DNA of 64,000 nucleotides, from NCBI GenBank assembly GCA_963377175.1, contig CAUJNA010003293.1:474880-538879 (forward strand). The letters run 5' to 3'. The DNA is from Effrenium voratum. Its lineage: Eukaryota; Sar; Dinophyceae; Suessiales; Symbiodiniaceae. Positions 49,914 through 61,440 of the stretch are shown one piece after another. Every line of letters begins with the position of its first letter. Position 1 is the first letter of the stretch. The position numbers were made by a program, and so were the translations under genes. The notes beneath the pieces are model-generated. The model was given only the letters and a program-made list of their open reading frames with translations. It was not told the DNA's origin and did no database searches.

Positions 49914-52900
49914 GCGAGGGTGGAATGGGCGAATGGGAAACACCCTTCCAGTTGTCAGGTGCCTTGTTGAAGAATAACCTCTTTGAGGTATTCCAGCCTT
50001 GTCCCAAACATGTCCCAAACCGGGTGTTAAAAGGACCGTGCCGTGTTTTCTGTGTTGTCTGGTGGTTCGTGTTGCGTTTTTGTATGCCCTTCCAAGCCAG
50101 GCATCCAAAACCAGAGTTCCCTGTTCCTGGGTGGGCGAGAAAGAACTCTTTTTCGCATGCCCCAGTGCTTCCCACTAGTGACTGTCAACAGGACGACCCG
50201 TTGGATCCGTTTTGGTTGGATCGCTTCACAAAAGCATGCCCTACTTTTGGCACAACTTTGACATGTTCCCAGAAGAGGCACCAGCAAGAGGTTTGCATTT
50301 TTTCACTGCTGCAGATGGGCAACTGAGCACTCCCTTTGTTTTGCATTCATGAAACTCCCCCTATGTAATTTGCGAAATTCCGCCTGCATGGCTCACATGT
50401 AAGCCCCTACCGCAACTCAACAAAGTGCCGTTTTTTTGGCCTGCAATGCTTTGAGGGATGCTTTGGCTTGACCAGATACAATACACGCACGGACCAGGTG
50501 CATGTGCTGTTTTATCCGTTTGCGCTATTCACAGTTGAGCAGAGTTGTGTTTTGCTATGTATTCGCTTATTGTTCGGGACTCTCTTTATGCTGCAGAAGG
50601 CAATTCTGGTTGGACAAGAAACGATCGGGTCCGCGTAGGCTGTTCAAGGAATTCCTGCGTGGGCAGGTTCGCATGGCATGTTTGCCTGTTGCAAGCTTGA
50701 AGAGTAGCGCCCAAAAGAGGTCTGCGTCGGTACTCCGCAGGGGCACTCGTTTCGGCGAAGGCTCGCACAGGCACCTCTCCAGGGTTTTACACACCCGGGG
50801 AGGCTTGTAAGCATGGTTGCCAGTGTATAGGGCCGATACAACAAAAACCAACCCTGCTCAGTTATCACCTCCAGCCTGATGGCACCGAAGGCCTGGCCAG
50901 AGGCTTCAGATTTTGTTTTTTCACTTTTGAAGACCCAGAGCTGCAGTGCATTGTGACTCTGTTGCAGCCTCCGGACAAATGGAACTGTATCTTTTTGTTG
51001 TCCATAAGAGGCCGCCCAGTTTGGACCGCGTTTGGCAGGAATGGTCATCAACCCCATATACGGGGTTTTAGGCAAACATGGTAAGGTTTCCTACTAAGGG
51101 AACCATGATCATGGCATGCAAGGCTCTTGAGCGAGGCACAGGGAATGATAAGGTGCCTTGAGCCTGAGCACGGACAGGACGGCATCTCCCTGACGGGGTG
51201 GTTCATCCCGCAGAGCTCTGGTGGTCGGGCAAGTCGACGAGTGGTGGTTTGCTGCCATCCCTACAACAACAGCACCTGGGCTTCTGTGAATTGCTGTTGA
51301 CAGTTGTTCCGTTCACAATTGACTTGCTCATCCAACTCTGAAGCTTTAACACTTAGCCACGGTCCAAAACAAAAAGACAAAGGAACTTTAGTTCCAATCA
51401 CTCTTTTCAGAGTTTACAACGGACCCGGATCCACTGGTGTGCGTGTGAACTCTTTTTGTATAGGATATGCAAACATGTATGCAAAAGTGCCGTGGTCAAC
51501 GGCTTCCCTTTCATGCTGGGCTTGCAGATTCTTGTAAAAGATGCAGCTACTTGGCCAGCAGCCGGGAAACTCAGAAGGTCAATGAACATCCTAGGCAGAA
51601 AGCAGATCAACGCAGATTCAGACGGAGGTGTTCGTGTGAATGTTTTGCTCATGTTCTGCTCATTACCTTTTCTGGCTAGAGACAGGCCCACCTCTCCAAA
51701 ATGCATCCTATCCATTTGGTCGCTTTTTGGCAATCGGTGAGACAGGGGCAAATCCACCTCGGTCAGCCTTTGTCCACCAATATCACCGTGTCCAAATGGG
51801 CCCGTTTGGAGGCTTAGTGTTGCGAGGCAAGCAACAAGAGTCACCAGCGATTGGCATGGCTTGTTTGACATGGTCTCATCATGTGTGGCTTCGTCTCCAA
51901 ATGCGGAATTCCCAGCCCAAAATGGTTGTTGTCCGTTTCGTGAAGGCAGTTCCCAGCAGGTCACGTTGAAGGCAGTTCCCAGAAATTCCGCCTGAGGCAA
52001 GTCCAACTTGCTCGGGGTGGCACGGGGCTTGTGGGACCGCCGCTACTCCGTCTTCATGTTCGACTTCCGCTCCTTCGCCGACACCAAGGCTCGCCATGTT
52101 GGGGCAGGTCGACGCGCTTGGGGTATCCTTCCGCAACCGGAATCTTGGCTCGCTTCTGAAATGAGGCCATGAAGCCAAAGAGCGGTTCGGATGCCATTGG
52201 GAGGGCTCAACCAACTCTCATATTTACTGGTAGAATCATTGGTTGTTTCATGGTGTTTTAGGTTTTTGGCCCCTCCACCTATCCACTCCAATGCTATTCC
52301 TGCACATGTCCCATGCTTTTGTTGTTTTTTGCTCTTCCCATGATGCCGTTTCATGTTTCCCCTTAGGAATTGCTTGCCACAAGGCACCATTCAGGATCAG
52401 GAAAACAAAAGGAACACTACTGAGTCGTACAGCCCGCATGTTGAGCGAACGGACCTTATTAAAAAAATGAAAATACAAAACAATGATGTTCATGTCAGCC
52501 TCTCTTGACACATTTCTTGTTTGGAGCTTTCAAGATCGTTGAAACGAGGGCATCTGCAATAGTCTGTGACTTGTTGATGTTTGACTCCAGGAATCCACAG
52601 CATCTCCTTCTCACGTGGACCTGCGCTCAAAACTTTCGATTGCTTGCAGCAGCGAAAGCCGCTGATGTACCTTGGTGTTATTGTGGATGGGCAAAATCCA
52701 CTTCGCACGAGTAGATTAGGGTTTCATCCATCCCGTACATTGACATAATTTTCGCGCAAAAGCCAGGGGGCTATCTGCTTTAGCCATGTCCATAGAGGCC
52801 AGCACTGAATTTTGACCGTGGCACAAAATGTCGTTTCAACTTGGTTGCCACCGTACCCTTTCCCCGTTTTCCGTTGCTGGCACTCTGGTGTTCGACCAAG

Positions 52901-55900
52901 TAAGTTGGTGACTTGGTCCAAAGCAGCATTGAGCTGATTTAAACCCAATGCTCTCACCGTGGCTTGCCTGGGGCCTGGGGGGGGGGCAGACTGGCGCCAG
53001 ACCCAGCAGTCAGTGGGCTTCTTGGAGCAGCGGGACTGCCGGAGCGCCATCCTGGCCGCCAAGGGCAGAGCGCCGGAGGACGCCAAGGCCGCCCCCGTTT
53101 ACGTCTTGTTGGTAGGTAGGGAATGGCTGTGGGTCAAAAATAGGGTAACCCCAAAATGGAACCCTGGTAAATGGAACCAAGGACTAAAACCTGCGGTCCC
53201 CTGGTGGTTTAATTTTGACCCGGGTCTCAAAGCAGGTGCGTGAACGTTTGGGAGGGCTGGAGGGGTCTCTTGCTTGGCGTAATTGAGGATAGACATGATT
53301 GCCTCTTAGCCCACGTACAGTTGGGTCCTTTCTGATTCACGCAAAGAAACACTTTCAGGAACAATTGCCACTCTAAGGACGGTGGTTGTTGCGGGTTGGT
53401 GACTGACCGTGAGCCGCCCAGATTCGTTCTGTCTCCGACAGCGTGTCTTTGGAAGGGCTGTTTGATCCTCGCTGATTTCCATGCATTTGTGGCCGCAGAC
53501 AGCTATGGATTTTCTCATTGGAAGTGCCTGTAATTACCGAGGCCCCGAGTTTGTGACAGGCCTGTCGGGTTCCAACTGGTGGGTTTGAGGGAACAGGCAT
53601 GCGAACAACGGATTGGACCTGGTCCATTTACACACAGGACACAGAACCTCCAGACTGGCATCCAACTCGCTTGCAAAACTGGCCCCAAACATAGGGTTCA
53701 ACACACAGCGAGCCTCTGCTTTCCTGGCGCTCTTGGGCAGTCTCCTTTTCATGAGATGTGCGTTTCCATGTCTTGATGATTTGTTGCGCAAACAAGTGGT
53801 AGAGAAGCAACCGCAACATGCGCTGCTGGTTTTTTTCGGCCGGAAGCTCGCCTGGGTGTTCGGCGCTTCCAGGTGGCCCTGGTGGGGGCATCCATGGGCG
53901 GCGCGGTGGCGCTCATGGTGGGCCACGAGGAAGGCTCATGGTGCGCCTCGTGTCGTGTTTGGTCGAGGCGCCCCAAAAGCAGGCGGCCTTTTTCGGTTTT
54001 CGGCACGAGAGGAGACCATAGGGGAATGGATGACTTGATACTTACAAAAGGAACTGAAGCAATCAGCCTGTTTTCATGTACAGGGCCACTCTGAGCCGTT
54101 CAGTCATCATCAAAACCACCCCCGCCGAAAACAGGTTGGTTTCCTCTGGTTTCACTTTGCCAATACAGAAGCGGAAGGGACCTAAAATGTGTTTCCTTTC
54201 TGTCGAGAATAAGTAGATAGAGCAGTTTGTTTTTCTTCCTTTTATTTTCCGGCCCTGGCCATTTTGCTTCCCTCGGCCTGGCACTGTCCATGTTCCACAG
54301 AGCATGGTCCTGCGAGCGAGCCAAGCAGGTTCCGTGTTGTACGTTTCACCCCCAACCGACTTTGGGTAGTGTTTTTGCTCACAGCCCCAAGTCAGTGACC
54401 GGAGGACTCAGCGCCAAGCAAGCCTTTTGGCATTGCCATTTCTCGGAAAAGCCGAAACTACAATTTGTTGCCACTTGGGCTGGAATCGCATGGAATCGCA
54501 TCTTGTGCCCACTTACAAACAAGTTGTTAATTAGCTAAAGGGAGGTACAGGTTTACTGTTGTCACACTTCCACTCAATCTCAGTGATTCTACTTGCCACT
54601 GGAGCAGGATTGTGTTTCTCCCTGAGGTTTGATGATGGATTTCCTGCCTCTGTGCTGGTATCCTGGATTTAGCCACCATGGCAAACCAAAACGGATAACC
54701 GTTTTGTTTCCAGATACTTTGAGCGCTTCCCGCTCCTTCCTTTTGCCACCTCCTCTTTGTCAGTTTTCCTATCCCGCCTGCAAATAGCTTCTAAGTCACA
54801 GCGATCTTGCCAAAAGGAAGCCACAAGCGGAGGGATATTCTCATTCCCTATCTCCCCAGCTTCACACTCGGTTTCCCTATAGGAGCGACTCCCGCCTTCC
54901 CCGTGCCGTTTTTGTCTACTTGCGGCTCGCGCCAGGTGCAGCGGGCGGTGTGGTGGGGGTTGCAACGGACTGCGCCTTCGGGCAGCTTACCGCGGTGCCG
55001 GGGCCACGGAACTCGCTTGGTGCAAGGTACCCCAGGATCGTGCCCTTCTCTGCCCTTTTTTTTTTTCTTTGGGGGAGATTCGGTTCCCCTACTAAAATAG
55101 ACTGCGGAAAAAAAAGGATCGGGTACCAACTTATTCTAAGCTCTCTACTGGACCTAGCCGAATGGGTGGTTTCCCTAGCCCAGTCAATCCCAGTTAGCGA
55201 TACATGTCCAATTTTAGCATTTCAAGGTGCTTCCCTTGGCTACCTACTATAGGCACACTCCCACCCTTTGCACTTGGAACCTGACGTTTGGGGGGTGTCC
55301 TGGTTTGGACCGTGTTCCGTTTAAAGGGAGCCCCGAACATCAGGTTCCAGATCAACTGTGGGAGGGTAGTTGTGATTTTTTCAATTGCTAGCCCTCATTT
55401 GTGTTGCTTGTTTTTATGTTTAGTCCTCAGCAATTAGTTCTCATGCTTTTAGCGGGGGCTGCAAACATGTTTTTCTTTGCCACCATACCATACCAAGGAT
55501 TGGGAGGTGTTGTTGATGAATATTACCCCGCCCCCCCCCCCCAAGCCTCCCTCTAAGCTATTTCACCATAGATCATCGCTCGATGTCGTCCTTAGCCTTG
55601 GTGTCAGATTTGCCCTGACCTGTTTCTTATATATGAAAATTGACAACATCTTTTGAAAGAATCGATTGTTAGTTTCGGGCGGACTTGGCAAAAGGAGGGC
55701 GCCCATTCTTTTCACAACAGCCAGGCGTGCCAGCCAAGTTTCCCTTGTCCTCCTGGGCTATCAAGCAATTTTGTCCCGAGCCCTTTTTTAAAGAAATGAA
55801 GTATGCGAAGTGCTTTAGCCCAAAACCCGCTTCCACAGATTGTCATCTGGATTTGCTGCTTGTTGTTGTTGCGTTCTTTTTGTTGCGGAAACTCTTTGCG

Positions 55901-56483
55901 TGGGCCTTTCTGTTTGTTTGTGTCTTTGTGTCTCTGTATGTGTGCTTCTCTGTGTCTCTTTGTTGCTGTGTCTTTCTCTGTGTCTGTTTGCGTCTGTCTG
56001 TTTGTCTGGCTGTTTCACTGTCTCTCTGTCGCTCTGCCTCTTTGTTTACGCTCTTCTGGGCCCTGAGTTGTTTGGTTATGCTTTGTCGTGTTGTTTCTTT
56101 GCTTTGCGGTTTGCTTCATTGCTTGACCTCTTGATTGACCGAACGTTGTTTGATTTCTTTGTTTCGTGGATTGACCGTTTGTTTGTTTGTTTGTTTGTTT
56201 GTTTGTTTGTTTGTTTGTTTGTTTGTTTGTTTGGTTCTTCGTTTCTTTGTTTCGTTTTTTCGTTTGTTTGTTTGTCTGTCTGTTTGTTTGCCTTCTTGCT
56301 TATTTTTTCTCTCTCTCTCTCTCATACTTTGGTATTTAAGTCTCGTTTGCCGGCCCGAGGCTGGAGGGTCGGGTTATGGCCACTGTGCGCTTCCCACGGC
56401 CATTGGCCGCAGCGGCCGTGCAGCTGGTGGGGAAGTCGGCGTGGTTTTGTTCGCAAGTCACGCACCATCGCCGGGTGACTTAC
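49790..56483 (+). CDS. Alpha/beta hydrolase gene, at least 6 exons
   Basis: Predicted serine hydrolase of the alpha/beta fold, of the type with an N-terminal P-E-D-L-x-x-P-Y-E-E-V lead (ABHD13/Bem46-like or serine aminopeptidase-like). Exons: about 49790-49913, 52002-52088, 53001-53087, 53873-53933, 54936-55026, 56360-56483. Ordered motifs: TPEDLNMPYEEVQFFTE, SVFMFDFRSF (usually D-Y-R-G-[FYH]-G), GFLEQRDCRSAI, VALVGASMGGAVAL with the nucleophile Ser in G-A-S-M-G, then GVATDCAFG. The last five exons join in phase (0, 0, 1, 2). The oxyanion-hole H-G exon, expected between 49914 and 52001, was not found, nor the C-terminal catalytic Asp and His, which may lie beyond 56483. Without them catalysis is not assured. 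Substrate is unknown. All donors but two are GC. Confidence 0.8.
52002..52088 (+). CDS. Hydrolase exon with FDFRSF
   Basis: Reads SNLLGVARGLWDRRYSVFMF, then DFRSFADTK. It corresponds to the helix after the HGN loop and the strand ending D-Y-R-G-x-G. GC donor AAG|GCTCGC, phase 0, 29 codons exactly. Confidence 0.78.
53001..53087 (+). CDS. Hydrolase exon GFLEQRDCRSAI
   Basis: Acceptor TGGCGCCAG; 29 codons, TQQSVGFLEQRDCRSAILAA, KGRAPEDAK, the helix before the nucleophile strand (E-x-x-D-x-x-A-A-I). GC donor AAG|GCCGCC joins 53873 in phase 0. Confidence 0.75.
53125..53227. mobile_element. MITE-like element, GGGTCAAAA family, copy 4 (diverged)
   Basis: Left end GGCTGTGGGTCAAAA is intact; right end AATTTTGACCCGGG is degraded, and no target duplication is visible. 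The interior (GGGTAACCCC, AAAATGGAACC) differs from copies 1-3. It lies 37 bp into the hydrolase intron 53088-53872. A lone right-end-like fragment (AATTTTGACCCATACCC) also occurs at 47456-47472. Confidence 0.65.
53873..53933 (+). CDS. Hydrolase nucleophile-elbow exon (GASMGG)
   Basis: Acceptor GCGCTTCCAG; VALVGASMGGAVALMVGHEE places the catalytic Ser in G-x-S-x-G. GC donor GAAG|GCTCAT, phase 1, joins 54936 as HEE-G-AAGG. Confidence 0.88.
54936..55026 (+). CDS. Hydrolase exon GVATDCAFG
   Basis: Acceptor CTCGCGCCAG, canonical donor GCAAG|GTACCC. AAGGVVGVATDCAFGQLTAV corresponds to the strand after the nucleophile helix (V-x-x-V-x-x-D-S-A-F). Phase 2 joins 56360. Confidence 0.78.
55081..55152 (+). 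repeat. Dispersed CCCCTACTAAAATAGAC module, copy C
   Basis: GGTTCCCCTACTAAAATAGA, GGAAAAAAAAGGATCGGGTA, TTATTCTAAGCTCTCTACTG in order. It begins 55 bp into the hydrolase intron 55027-56359. Confidence 0.65.
55895..56320. repeat. T/G/C-rich tract with TTTG tetramers
   Basis: TCTGTGTC-like sequence passing into a run of about 15 GTTT units (56175-56235) and a short TC run (56310-56322), inside the hydrolase intron. A similar CTTG/TTTG tract lies at 16830-16910 in the glycosyltransferase gene. The 212-codon + frame here is an artefact. Confidence 0.85.
56360..56483 (+). CDS. Hydrolase exon after TDCAFG
   Basis: Acceptor GCCGGCCCGAG. The phase-2 frame required by the previous exon reads RLEGRVMATVRFPRPLAAAA, then VQLVGKSAWFC. 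Donor TAC|GTGAGA closely fits the GT consensus. Other frames are also open, so the assignment rests on phase. Confidence 0.55.
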
Positions 56484-57030
56484 GTGAGAGTATATGAATT
56501 AAGACATATATACATTAGTAGGCAACCAGCAGCATGAGCCGGTATGATATACTAGTATACACTTCAGTCAAACATATACGAATGTGTGTACGTATATATA
56601 TATATATACTATGTGTATGCAATTACCAGTGAAACATCCAAGAGGGAAGGTGTTTTGTGACTCCGTTGCACACGCAGTTGCCCAAAGTTGACCTTTTCTC
56701 CTTGGGGTTTTCCTGTGCTGGTCTCTGTTTAGCGAGCGCAAAAGGATGACACGTGTTTTTCAGGTCCTTTTGGACTGTGAGTATATATATATATATATAT
56801 TTGGTACCCCCCCCCCCCCAGTACCCAGGTGTTGTTGCATCATGTATCAAACCCATTGATATTTACAGTGTATTTTGATTGAACTCATGCATTTTCTGCA
56901 AGGCCATTTTGTGGACCAAAAAAAGCAAAAAAACAATCCTAGCCCCCACCATGGCTGGGATTTTTTTTTTGGTCCAGGGAAATGTTGCGCAACAAATTCC
57001 AAATGTTGCGCAACATTTGCGGAGCATGAG

Positions 57031-57992
57031 AGGATATGTGAACCTTTGTGAACGAAGGCATGTTCTGGGGGAGAGGATATGTGAATTTTCTGTAGAAAAG
57101 AGTTATTGAAAAAGACATGTTTTGTGTGAGATGATATGTGAGTCTTTGTGGAAGAGTCAGGGTTACAGTGATTCATAAAAAAAGTACAGCAAAAGACAGT
57201 AAACATCATGTAAAACCACCATTCATGTAACAAAACTGTCCCAGCAATAGCCTGGCTTTATTCTACACAGGATTCCCTTTCCTTGGCAACTCTTTCACAT
57301 ATGCTGACTTTGTTTCATTGAAAGAAGACATGTAAAAAGACATGTACCCCCCCGATGTGTGTATTTTCTGTGGAAGAGTCTTTGAAAGAAGGCATGGTTT
57401 GTGTGGGAAGATATGTGAGATTTCTGTGGGAGAGCCTTTGAAAAAAGGCATGTTTTGGTGAGAGGATATGTGCACCTTTGTGATCGAAGGCGTGTAAAAA
57501 GACATGTTTTGGGTGAGAGGGTGAATGAATTTTCTGTAGAGAAGAGTTATTTAAAAGACATGCTTTGTGTGAGATGATATGTGAATATTCTGTGGAAGGG
57601 TCTTTGAAAGAAGGGGTTTGTGTGGGAAGATATGTGAATTTTCTGTGGAAGAGCCTTTGAAAAAGGCATGTTTTGGTAAGAGGATATGTGAACCTTTGTG
57701 AAAGAAGACATGTTCTGGGTGAGAGGATATGTGAATTTTCTGTAGAGAAGAATTATTGAAAAAGACATGTTTTGTGTGAGATGATATGTGAGTCTTTGTG
57801 GAAGAGTCAGGGTTACTGTGATCATAAAAAAAGTACAGCAAAAGACAGTAAACATCATGTAAAACCACCATTTATGTAACAAACTGTCCCAGCCATAGCC
57901 TGGCTTTATTCTACACAGGGTTCACTTTCCTTGGCAACTCTTTCACATATGCTGCCTTTGTTTCATTGAAAGAAGACATGTCAAAAGACATG
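57031..57992. repeat. Direct duplication of about 300 bp inside a 50-bp tandem array
   Basis: A cassette running from CCTTTGTGAA through AGTCAGGGTTAC, AAACATCATG and TAGCCTGGCTTTATTC to GAAAGAAGACATG occurs at about 57031-57345 and 57691-57992, 649-660 bp apart and about 95% identical. Between and after the copies are degenerate 50-60 bp units built on GAGAGGATATGTGAATTTTC, TGTGGAAGAGTCTTTGAAA and GGCATG (to about 58100). No coding signal; the AT-rich minus-strand frames are repeat translations. Confidence 0.85.
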
Positions 57993-58099
57993 TTGGGTGA
58001 GAGGATGTGAATTTTCTGTGGAAGAGTCTTTGAAAGAAGGCATGGTTTGTGTGGGAAGATATGTGAATTGAATTGTGTGTGGAAGAGGCATTGAAAAAG

Positions 58100-60050
58100 G
58101 GCATGGGTCACGTCCAAGGCGTCTTTCTTCAATGAGGCAAACCTCCTTCCTCTGGTCTCCCAGTGTGCAAATCTGAGCTGTTCTTCCTGCCTGCTTCCGC
58201 GGTCAAAGCACATCTGAACCAAGCCCAAACCTGGGTAGGGGGGTAGCATATATTTATATATCAATATACATGCATATATATGTTTCAACATAAACAGTTT
58301 CTTGGTTGTAGGAGGGAATGGTGAGGCCCTATGTGAACCTTTGCAAGAGTATATGTCCTTTGTTTGGGGGGACCTCCTTTAAGTTGGTGTTGAAAGGACA
58401 CCACTTGGGTGTCCACCATGTAGGGTGTTCTTTGAATGTAAGACAAACCTATATGTATACATTGTTATTTATTTGTATAAATGGTATGAATATATATATA
58501 TATATTTATACACGTATTTGTGATATGTATAAGCCACTCTGGTGGAGCTTGCAGAGGGAAGAGCGTATGTGAAGCCTGAGGGGGAAACAGCTCAGGGGAG
58601 ACTATCGCGTACATTCTCGAAACCGACTGGGAGTGGAAAAGCCGAGTCAGAGGCTTGCAACACCCCTTGAGTTGGCACAACCAACATGTGAATTGTAATC
58701 ATGTGAGGCGGATAGCGCACACATGCTTATGCATGAGAGGACTTTGTGGATATGGAGACCGCTGTTTCAGTCCAGCGCGCTAGGCCTGTCTCAGGTTGAG
58801 ACCTGGCCACAGCGAACATTTCCGAAAGCTGTTTTTTGTTTTTGTTTGTTTGTTTTTTAGTTAGAGGTTTCTCTTTGGAACCTGCTGTTGTCTGGATGCT
58901 TCCTTATTTTAAGGAGCGCGCTCCATGCCTTTGAGCTTCTTTCGGCTTGAAGTAGGTCGCCAGCGGAGATTATTAGGGGTGCATCGGTGTATTATTGTTT
59001 TGGAGTCGGCGTCCAGGATCTTCGTGCACTTGTGCGTGTGTTGCTGCCTTTGTGTCTCTTTCTGTTTGTGTCTTCTTTGTGCTTTGGCGTGTCTCTTTGT
59101 TTTTAATGCCTGTGTCTGTCTGTCTGTGTGTCTGTCACGGTGATGGGTTTACACGTGCTTCAATGTGAGCTCAAGAGTGCTTAATTAAGGCCGAATGATT
59201 CAAGAACTATAGCTGTTAAATGAGGCCGGATTTGATTGCAAATTACATCTTATTTAAACATTTAAGCGATGTGGTTTAACGTGTTTGTCTCAGAAAAATG
59301 ATGCATTGCAATAAGATGGAACACTTCTTTTCCTTGCCTCATCATAGTGACTGGTCTTCGATGCATCAAAGAATCGGGAGCTGATTTTGAGCAGCACACT
59401 TGTTCAAACATGCTTCCACCTTTGTAAGAAGCTCTTTGAAGGGCCGGACAAAGAGTTGTCCAGAAAGTGGACAAACAAAGGATGTTTTGGTTTTCATTTT
59501 CAAGTGCAAGCATGAACGCCTACCATTTCTTCAAGGGCCAGGTACAGCCTAAGGAGTTTCGTTCCACTGGCATGAAACTTCTGGCCATCAAATGATTCTA
59601 TAGACAGGTGCGAAGACATGTCATTCAAATACAACGCAGCAAATGTGCATGTGTTTGCTCCATGTCAGCTTGGTTCAATAAGTGCAAACAGGCCTGGTGA
59701 CACCAAGGGACTAGGTACCTCGCTTCCCCAGTCATGGTCAGGTTACTCAACTTGGAAGGGGTGCCATTACACAAAAAACATGAAATTGTTCAAGAAGTTT
59801 CCCTAGCCATTAATGATCATTACCATTCCATTGTTGCAGGATGAGGTGCATGCAGTTGCCAAGATAGTCCTCAGCACTCACGCTAATGGCAAAGCAAGAA
59901 ACAAAACAAAACAAAAGAAAACATGCTGATCAAAACATCGAAGCCGTGTGGCTGCAGCCAGGCCGGCCCAATGCAGCCTGAATCCAAAATGGCAGACTCC
60001 AGCGCTGTAGTGCGTCTGTGTTGGCATGCGCAAGAGTCACCCTGCGCTGC
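58100..60050. other. Region with no firm gene
   Basis: Contains short AT microsatellites near 58255 and 58490, a T/G-rich stretch near 58830-59130 and mixed unique sequence. Two short frames (+ 59618-59806; minus 59513-59262) look vaguely protein-like but match nothing I know and are within chance length. Confidence 0.4.
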
Positions 60051-60149
60051 TGAGGCATGGGCATGCTAGCATCACAAATGCGTGTGTGCTTCTGCAGGTG
60101 GCTCACAAACTATTGCAATGTTCAACAAGAACCCTTTTTATCTTTTTAT

Positions 60150-60965
60150 GACAGGCGTGGAGCTATGCCAGCAGAAAAGAGGCCCAAGCAGAATGTAGCT
60201 GACCTTTTTCTCAGCGGAGAAGTGCCAACACAGAGGGCAAGGCTCATTTGTGAGGATGCTTTGCAGTCAGATGCCTCGCACTTGAAGCCTCTTGCAGGTG
60301 TGAAGGGTTCTTCTCGCTGCCACAGAGACATGCTGAGGAAATTGAAGAAAGGATCCAAGCGGCCACCTCTATTTTCCACCAAGCTGGGCCCTTTGAAGAA
60401 GCAGGCCATTCAAGGGACTTTGCACATGCTGGGCGCTCCACATGGAACATGTTCCAGTCAAGTGCAGGTTTGATCGCTCTGGTTTGAGGCCAGAGCTGCA
60501 GAACCACATGAAGCAAGTTGCAGAGCAGGTACAGATAGACCCGGAAGGCATTATTCCTATCGGCCTATGGGTGGATGAAGTGGCCACCACACATGATAAA
60601 AAGAGAGTCCTTGGAAGTTTTCTCTTTCAATTTGCCTTACTTGGCACAAGGCCAGCAACGCCTACGAGTTCCAAAAACCGCTTTGTACAAGAAATACTTT
60701 CTCACAAGAACAGCAGGCACCTAAAATGCCATCCTTGCTGGGCGCTGAGGGGAGAGCCTTACAGGCAGGTGGAGGCAGCAAAAAGCAGGGAGAACTTTCA
60801 GCTTGAAGGCATAATAGGTTGAAATTAGCGCTGGCTGGGCTTGCTACAAGAGCACATTTCGTTTTTCTGGATGGGTAGAAGTTGGCTGGAGATGTTACAA
60901 ATGCAAAGCAGGCCTGGATGATTTCAGGGCCATTGGGGGCAACGCTACATGGCCCAGCATGCACA
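60150..60965 (+). pseudogene. Frameshifted copy of a repeated dinoflagellate-type protein
   Basis: After an acceptor-like TTTTTATGACAG, frame 1 reads MPAEKRPKQNVADLFLSGEV, with later RDMLRKLKKGSKRPPLF, and stops at 60473. A second frame (60442-60822) continues with RPELQNHMKQVAEQV and PEGIIPIGLWVDEV, and a third near 60880-60960 with WRCYKCKAGLDDF. From memory, a family with this order (basic start and DLF, R-D-x-x-R-K-L-x-x-G, P-x-G-L-W-x-D, W-R-C) is present in very many copies in dinoflagellate gene sets; function unknown. At least two frame changes make this copy look dead, unless small introns remove them. Confidence 0.55.
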
Positions 60966-61149
60966 TGGCTGCCCCGAGCTCACCCCAGCTCAATCGCTGT
61001 TCTTTTTTTGTGCTCATAGCACGATACGTGTTTCCATACTCGCGCGTTCCCCTTGTATCCCAAACTATAACTAAAACACACACACACCTCTTGCCCATGA
61101 ACTGTCGGAACACTCACAACTCCATGACAATACGCAGCATTTATTCAAG

Positions 61150-61440
61150 CCTGCCAGGCTCTTTTTAGCTTGCCACTCATGGCTTTCAGATCATCAGCGG
61201 GCTCATCCCCTGAAAAGCAATCAGGTCTCGAAGATCATCCACACAGCCAATTGCCAGGGTTGACTTTCTACACCACGTCCTTGTAAGTCTTCTTGGCCTT
61301 GAGCACGGCAAGCACGTCTGCAACAACGACATGCTCCTTCTCCTTGTGATGACTTGATCTGGGTCTTCAAGCCCACGGTTTCATTGTTTTCAAATTCGAC
61401 TTGCGCTGCTGGATTCGTAGCGCTCTCCCAGGACGACATC
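61150..61440 (-). pseudogene. Probable broken coding segment, minus strand
   Basis: Starting at 61439, minus-strand sequence reads MSSWESATNPAAQVEFENNE, TVGLKTQI. A different frame then gives KEKEHVVVADVLAVLKAKKT, YKDVV, and after two stops DEPADDLKAMSGKLKRAWQA, stop. The composition is protein-like but needs a frameshift and two stop read-throughs. Family not recognised. Confidence 0.3.

Noticed and set aside
55840..56478. 212-codon + frame rich in Leu, Cys, Phe, Val
   Set aside because: It translates TTTG/TCTG low-complexity sequence and runs through the intron; only 56360-56483 is retained, in a different frame.
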